In this document: in pieces, positions 4,068 to 5,995 of the stretch
How the letters are laid out: each line of letters starts with the position of its first letter
Numbering within the stretch: position 1 is the first letter of the stretch
NCBI GenBank assembly: GCA_946533525.1
Contig: CAMNBW010000113.1
Span: 1 to 5,995, forward strand
Direction: 5' to 3'
Source of the DNA: an uncultured Lachnospiraceae bacterium
GTDB taxonomy: Bacteria; Bacillota; Clostridia; Lachnospirales; Lachnospiraceae
DNA: 5,995 nucleotides
Notes under the pieces: generated by a model
What the model was told of the DNA's origin: nothing
What the model saw: the letters and a program-made list of their open reading frames with translations, nothing else
Database searches by the model: none
Position numbers and translations under genes: made by a program

Positions 4068-5995
4068 TTATGAATACGTTCCGTCTGAATTCCTGTGTAC
4101 ATTAAACTCATAAAGCACTCCGCTTTCCTGTGATCCCTGATCGTTGCCGGGAGTTCCTCCTCCCTCGCTCTCAGGGGCGGGAGTCTCGCTTCCGGAATCC
4201 GGTGCATCCCCTCCGTCACCCTGGTCGCCTGAGCTGTCCTCACCCTCATAACCTTCGAAGTCCTCGGGCGTAATGACTTCAGGATCGCTGCCGCCTGTAT
4301 TGACTATAGAGTTTATCGTACCTGACTGAGCTGCATCAGCTGCATCTCCTGTCTGCTCCTCGGTAACTTCCTCCTGCGGCTGCTGGGGCTGCGGCTGAGG
4401 CTGCGAATCAACGGTCTCAGCAGTCTCTTCCTCGGCCGCCCCGTTCATATTTATGGGATTGCCCATGGGCGTCTCTCCATAGATTTTGGCATATTCGTCT
4501 ATTTCCTTACGTATACGGGTCCTCCAGTCCGGCTCCACTATATCCAGCAGGGCGATGGTATACTGCACCCTGTCGTCTATTCCTAAAAGCTCATTGGCCT
4601 GGGACTCGCTTACTCCAAAGGAGGACTGCAGCGTTCCGACGATCTGCGCATATATTTCATCAAAGGCTCCGCTGACTCCTCTTTGCTCGGCAAGCGGGTA
4701 GAGCTCATTGTATAAGCCGACTCCCTGAACAAGGGAATCCAGCGCCTCCAGCAGCTCCACTCTCGCCATATAATCGGAATATGCGTCGTATTTCCTTCGA
4801 AGCTGCGTGATTATCGCCGCATTATCGTACATGAACTGGCTTTCTTCGTCGAGCTTCCCTACTACCGCAAGGGATTCCAGGGCTTTTGAATAGTCGCCCT
4901 CTTCGTAGCTGGTCTGCCCCTGGGATATATATCCTGCCTTGGGGAATACTATCATGCAGAATACTATCATCAGCATCAATGAGCCAAAGAAGAGCACTAC
5001 AGCAAATACTTTCTTCTTCGGAAGCTTTTTCTCCGGCGGACCGGGATCCTTCGGAGGCTTCGGAGGCTTGGGTTTCTTCGGCTTCTTCGGCGGCTTCGGC
5101 TTCTTGGGCTTCTTCGGCTTCGGCTTCTTTTCCTTCTTGGGCTTTTTCTTCTTCTTGCCGCCGTCGGCCTCGGATTCTGCGATAACTGCCGCATTCTCAA
5201 GGGTCTGCTCGCTCGGATTGGCGACAAGGGTCTCCGCTCCGTCAGGGCCCTCTCCCTCTTCTTCGGCCTCGTCAAAGAAGAAGCTTAATATCTTGCTTAG
5301 GAAGCTCTCCTTCTTTTCTCCGCCCTCTGATTCTTCGCCCTTTGGCTTCTTCTCTTTCCTGGGCTTTTTGGCTTTCTTCTTGGGCTCTTCCTCTTCGCCC
5401 TCTTCTATTTCTTCTTTGTCCTCTGCTTCTCCTTCGGCTTTTTCTCCTTCGGAGTCTCCTCCCTCTCTGCCTTCTTCGTCCTCATCAGACAGGCCTTCAT
5501 CCGAAAGCATGGACATCATGTCGTCGTCTACGATCTCGTTTGTATCGTTTGCCTTTAAAAGGTCATTTATTTCTGATAGCTCTTCGTCTCCCTCTATACC
5601 GTCCAGCAGTTGCGTTACGTCGGCGTTGTCGTCGGCCCCCGCTCCGGCAAGAAGCTCTGCCTCGAGGTCAATATCCTCGGATGCTTTTTCGGTTTCAGGC
5701 GCTTCTTCCTTGATCTCAGGTGCTTCCTGTTCATCGCCTGCGGGCATTTCACCCAGCTCCGGTATGGCGTTGAGCAATTCGGCGATCTCATCGGCCGAGA
5801 ATTCATCATCCGACCCGGACTTGGGAGCCGGCTCGGCTGCAGGTTCAGCTTCTTCCGCAGGCGCGGAATCAGAGTCAGGTTCGGGTGCAGGTTCAGATTC
5901 AGGAGCGGGCTCTTCTGCAGGCGCTTCCTCTCCTCCTGCTGCCGCAAACATCGCCGCTATTTCGTCTGCTGATAGCTGCTTATTCGGATCAGCGT
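4068..5995 (-). CDS. Modular single-pass membrane protein with acidic repeats, Lys/Pro tract and TPR-like outer domain; 5' end beyond window
   Basis: I do not recognise a named family. The frame is open to the right edge, with 14 codons before the first internal Met at 5951, so that Met is probably not the start. Numbered from it, the order is: Ala/Glu/Pro-rich acidic region 1-50; short motif SADEIAELL at 52-60, echoing LSADEIAAMFA just before and over Met1; a related EELSEINDLLKAN at 123-135; very acidic 150-190; basic 190-204; hydrophobic FLSKILSFFF 217-226; acidic 227-240; Lys/Pro tract 266-313; one membrane helix about 315-336; a TPR-like segment from about 338 (GQTSYEEGDYSKALESL); a helical domain to about 492; then a Gln/Pro, Gly, Ser and Asp/Glu-rich tail ending in YEFNVHRNSDGTYS. 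By the positive-inside rule the N-terminal part is cytoplasmic and the TPR-like part outside (inference). The layout recalls division scaffolds such as MapZ in plan only. It lies 2 nt upstream of hisH. Confidence 0.85.
   Translation of the reverse strand, partial: ADPNKQLSADEIAAMFAAAGGEEAPAEEPAPESEPAPEPDSDSAPAEEAEPAAEPAPKSGSDDEFSADEIAELLNAIPELGEMPAGDEQEAPEIKEEAPETEKASEDIDLEAELLAGAGADDNADVTQLLDGIEGDEELSEINDLLKANDTNEIVDDDMMSMLSDEGLSDEDEEGREGGDSEGEKAEGEAEDKEEIEEGEEEEPKKKAKKPRKEKKPKGEESEGGEKKESFLSKILSFFFDEAEEEGEGPDGAETLVANPSEQTLENAAVIAESEADGGKKKKKPKKEKKPKPKKPKKPKPPKKPKKPKPPKPPKDPGPPEKKLPKKKVFAVVLFFGSLMLMIVFCMIVFPKAGYISQGQTSYEEGDYSKALESLAVVGKLDEESQFMYDNAAIITQLRRKYDAYSDYMARVELLEALDSLVQGVGLYNELYPLAEQRGVSGAFDEIYAQIVGTLQSSFGVSESQANELLGIDDRVQYTIALLDIVEPDWRTRIRKEIDEYAKIYGETPMGNPINMNGAAEEETAETVDSQPQPQPQQPQEEVTEEQTGDAADAAQSGTINSIVNTGGSDPEVITPEDFEGYEGEDSSGDQGDGGDAPDSGSETPAPESEGGGTPGNDQGSQESGVLYEFNVHRNSDGTYS
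5013..5156 (-). repeat. Low-complexity Lys/Pro-coding tract
   Basis: On the plus strand this is a run of ggcttcttcgg-like words. On the coding strand it gives about 48 residues that are almost only Lys and Pro, in KPKKPK and PPKKPK patterns, ending just before the membrane helix. A polyproline-like, strongly positive rod next to the inner membrane face is the likely form. Such tracts change length easily by slippage, and a similar but shorter basic patch lies at about 5340-5384. Confidence 0.75.

Noticed and set aside
4043..4249. Small minus-strand frame bridging the membrane protein end and hisH start
   Set aside because: It overlaps both real genes in another frame, with no ribosome site or conserved content.
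4997..5275. Arg-rich minus-strand frame inside the membrane protein gene
   Set aside because: It is a frame-shifted reading of the Lys/Pro low-complexity tract; Arg/Ser richness follows from the base composition.

Overview
The window looks like chromosome from an anaerobic Firmicute of class Clostridia, most likely Lachnospiraceae. This is inferred from the flavour of the LysA and IMP cyclohydrolase sequences, a strong AGGAGG ribosome site and moderate GC; no marker gene fixes the taxon. All real genes lie on the minus strand, so transcription runs from position 5995 towards position 1. Both ends of the window cut through genes.

In transcription order: (1) 5995-4068, the 3' part of a gene for a large, low-complexity, single-pass membrane protein (acidic repeat-bearing cytoplasmic part, Lys/Pro-rich stretch, one membrane helix, TPR-like outer domain, disordered tail). 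I do not recognise a named family. (2) 4065-3460 hisH and (3) 3450-2677 hisF, the two subunits of imidazole glycerol phosphate synthase, with intact catalytic residues. (4) 2708-2004 ung, uracil-DNA glycosylase, whose start overlaps the end of hisF. (5) About 160 bp of tandem 75-bp palindrome-bearing repeats, in which the last codons and stop of ung are embedded. (6) 1823-1, a long open frame encoding diaminopimelate decarboxylase (LysA) joined in frame to an IMP cyclohydrolase of the PurO type, cut by the left edge.

Spacings are 2 nt between the membrane protein gene and hisH, 9 nt between hisH and hisF, and a 32-nt overlap between hisF and ung. This suggests one transcript with translational coupling. 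The 180-nt gap before lysA-purO holds the repeats and no convincing promoter or terminator.

The metabolic logic is notable. HisH/HisF release AICAR as a by-product. AICAR is formylated and then cyclised to IMP, and the cyclisation is the step assigned to the second half of the LysA fusion. The window therefore places a producer of AICAR near the enzyme that closes the purine ring after AICAR. The most interesting points are the LysA-PurO fusion, with a hint that a one-base change could have created it from two overlapping genes, the repeat array that supplies the end of ung, and the unusual modular membrane protein.
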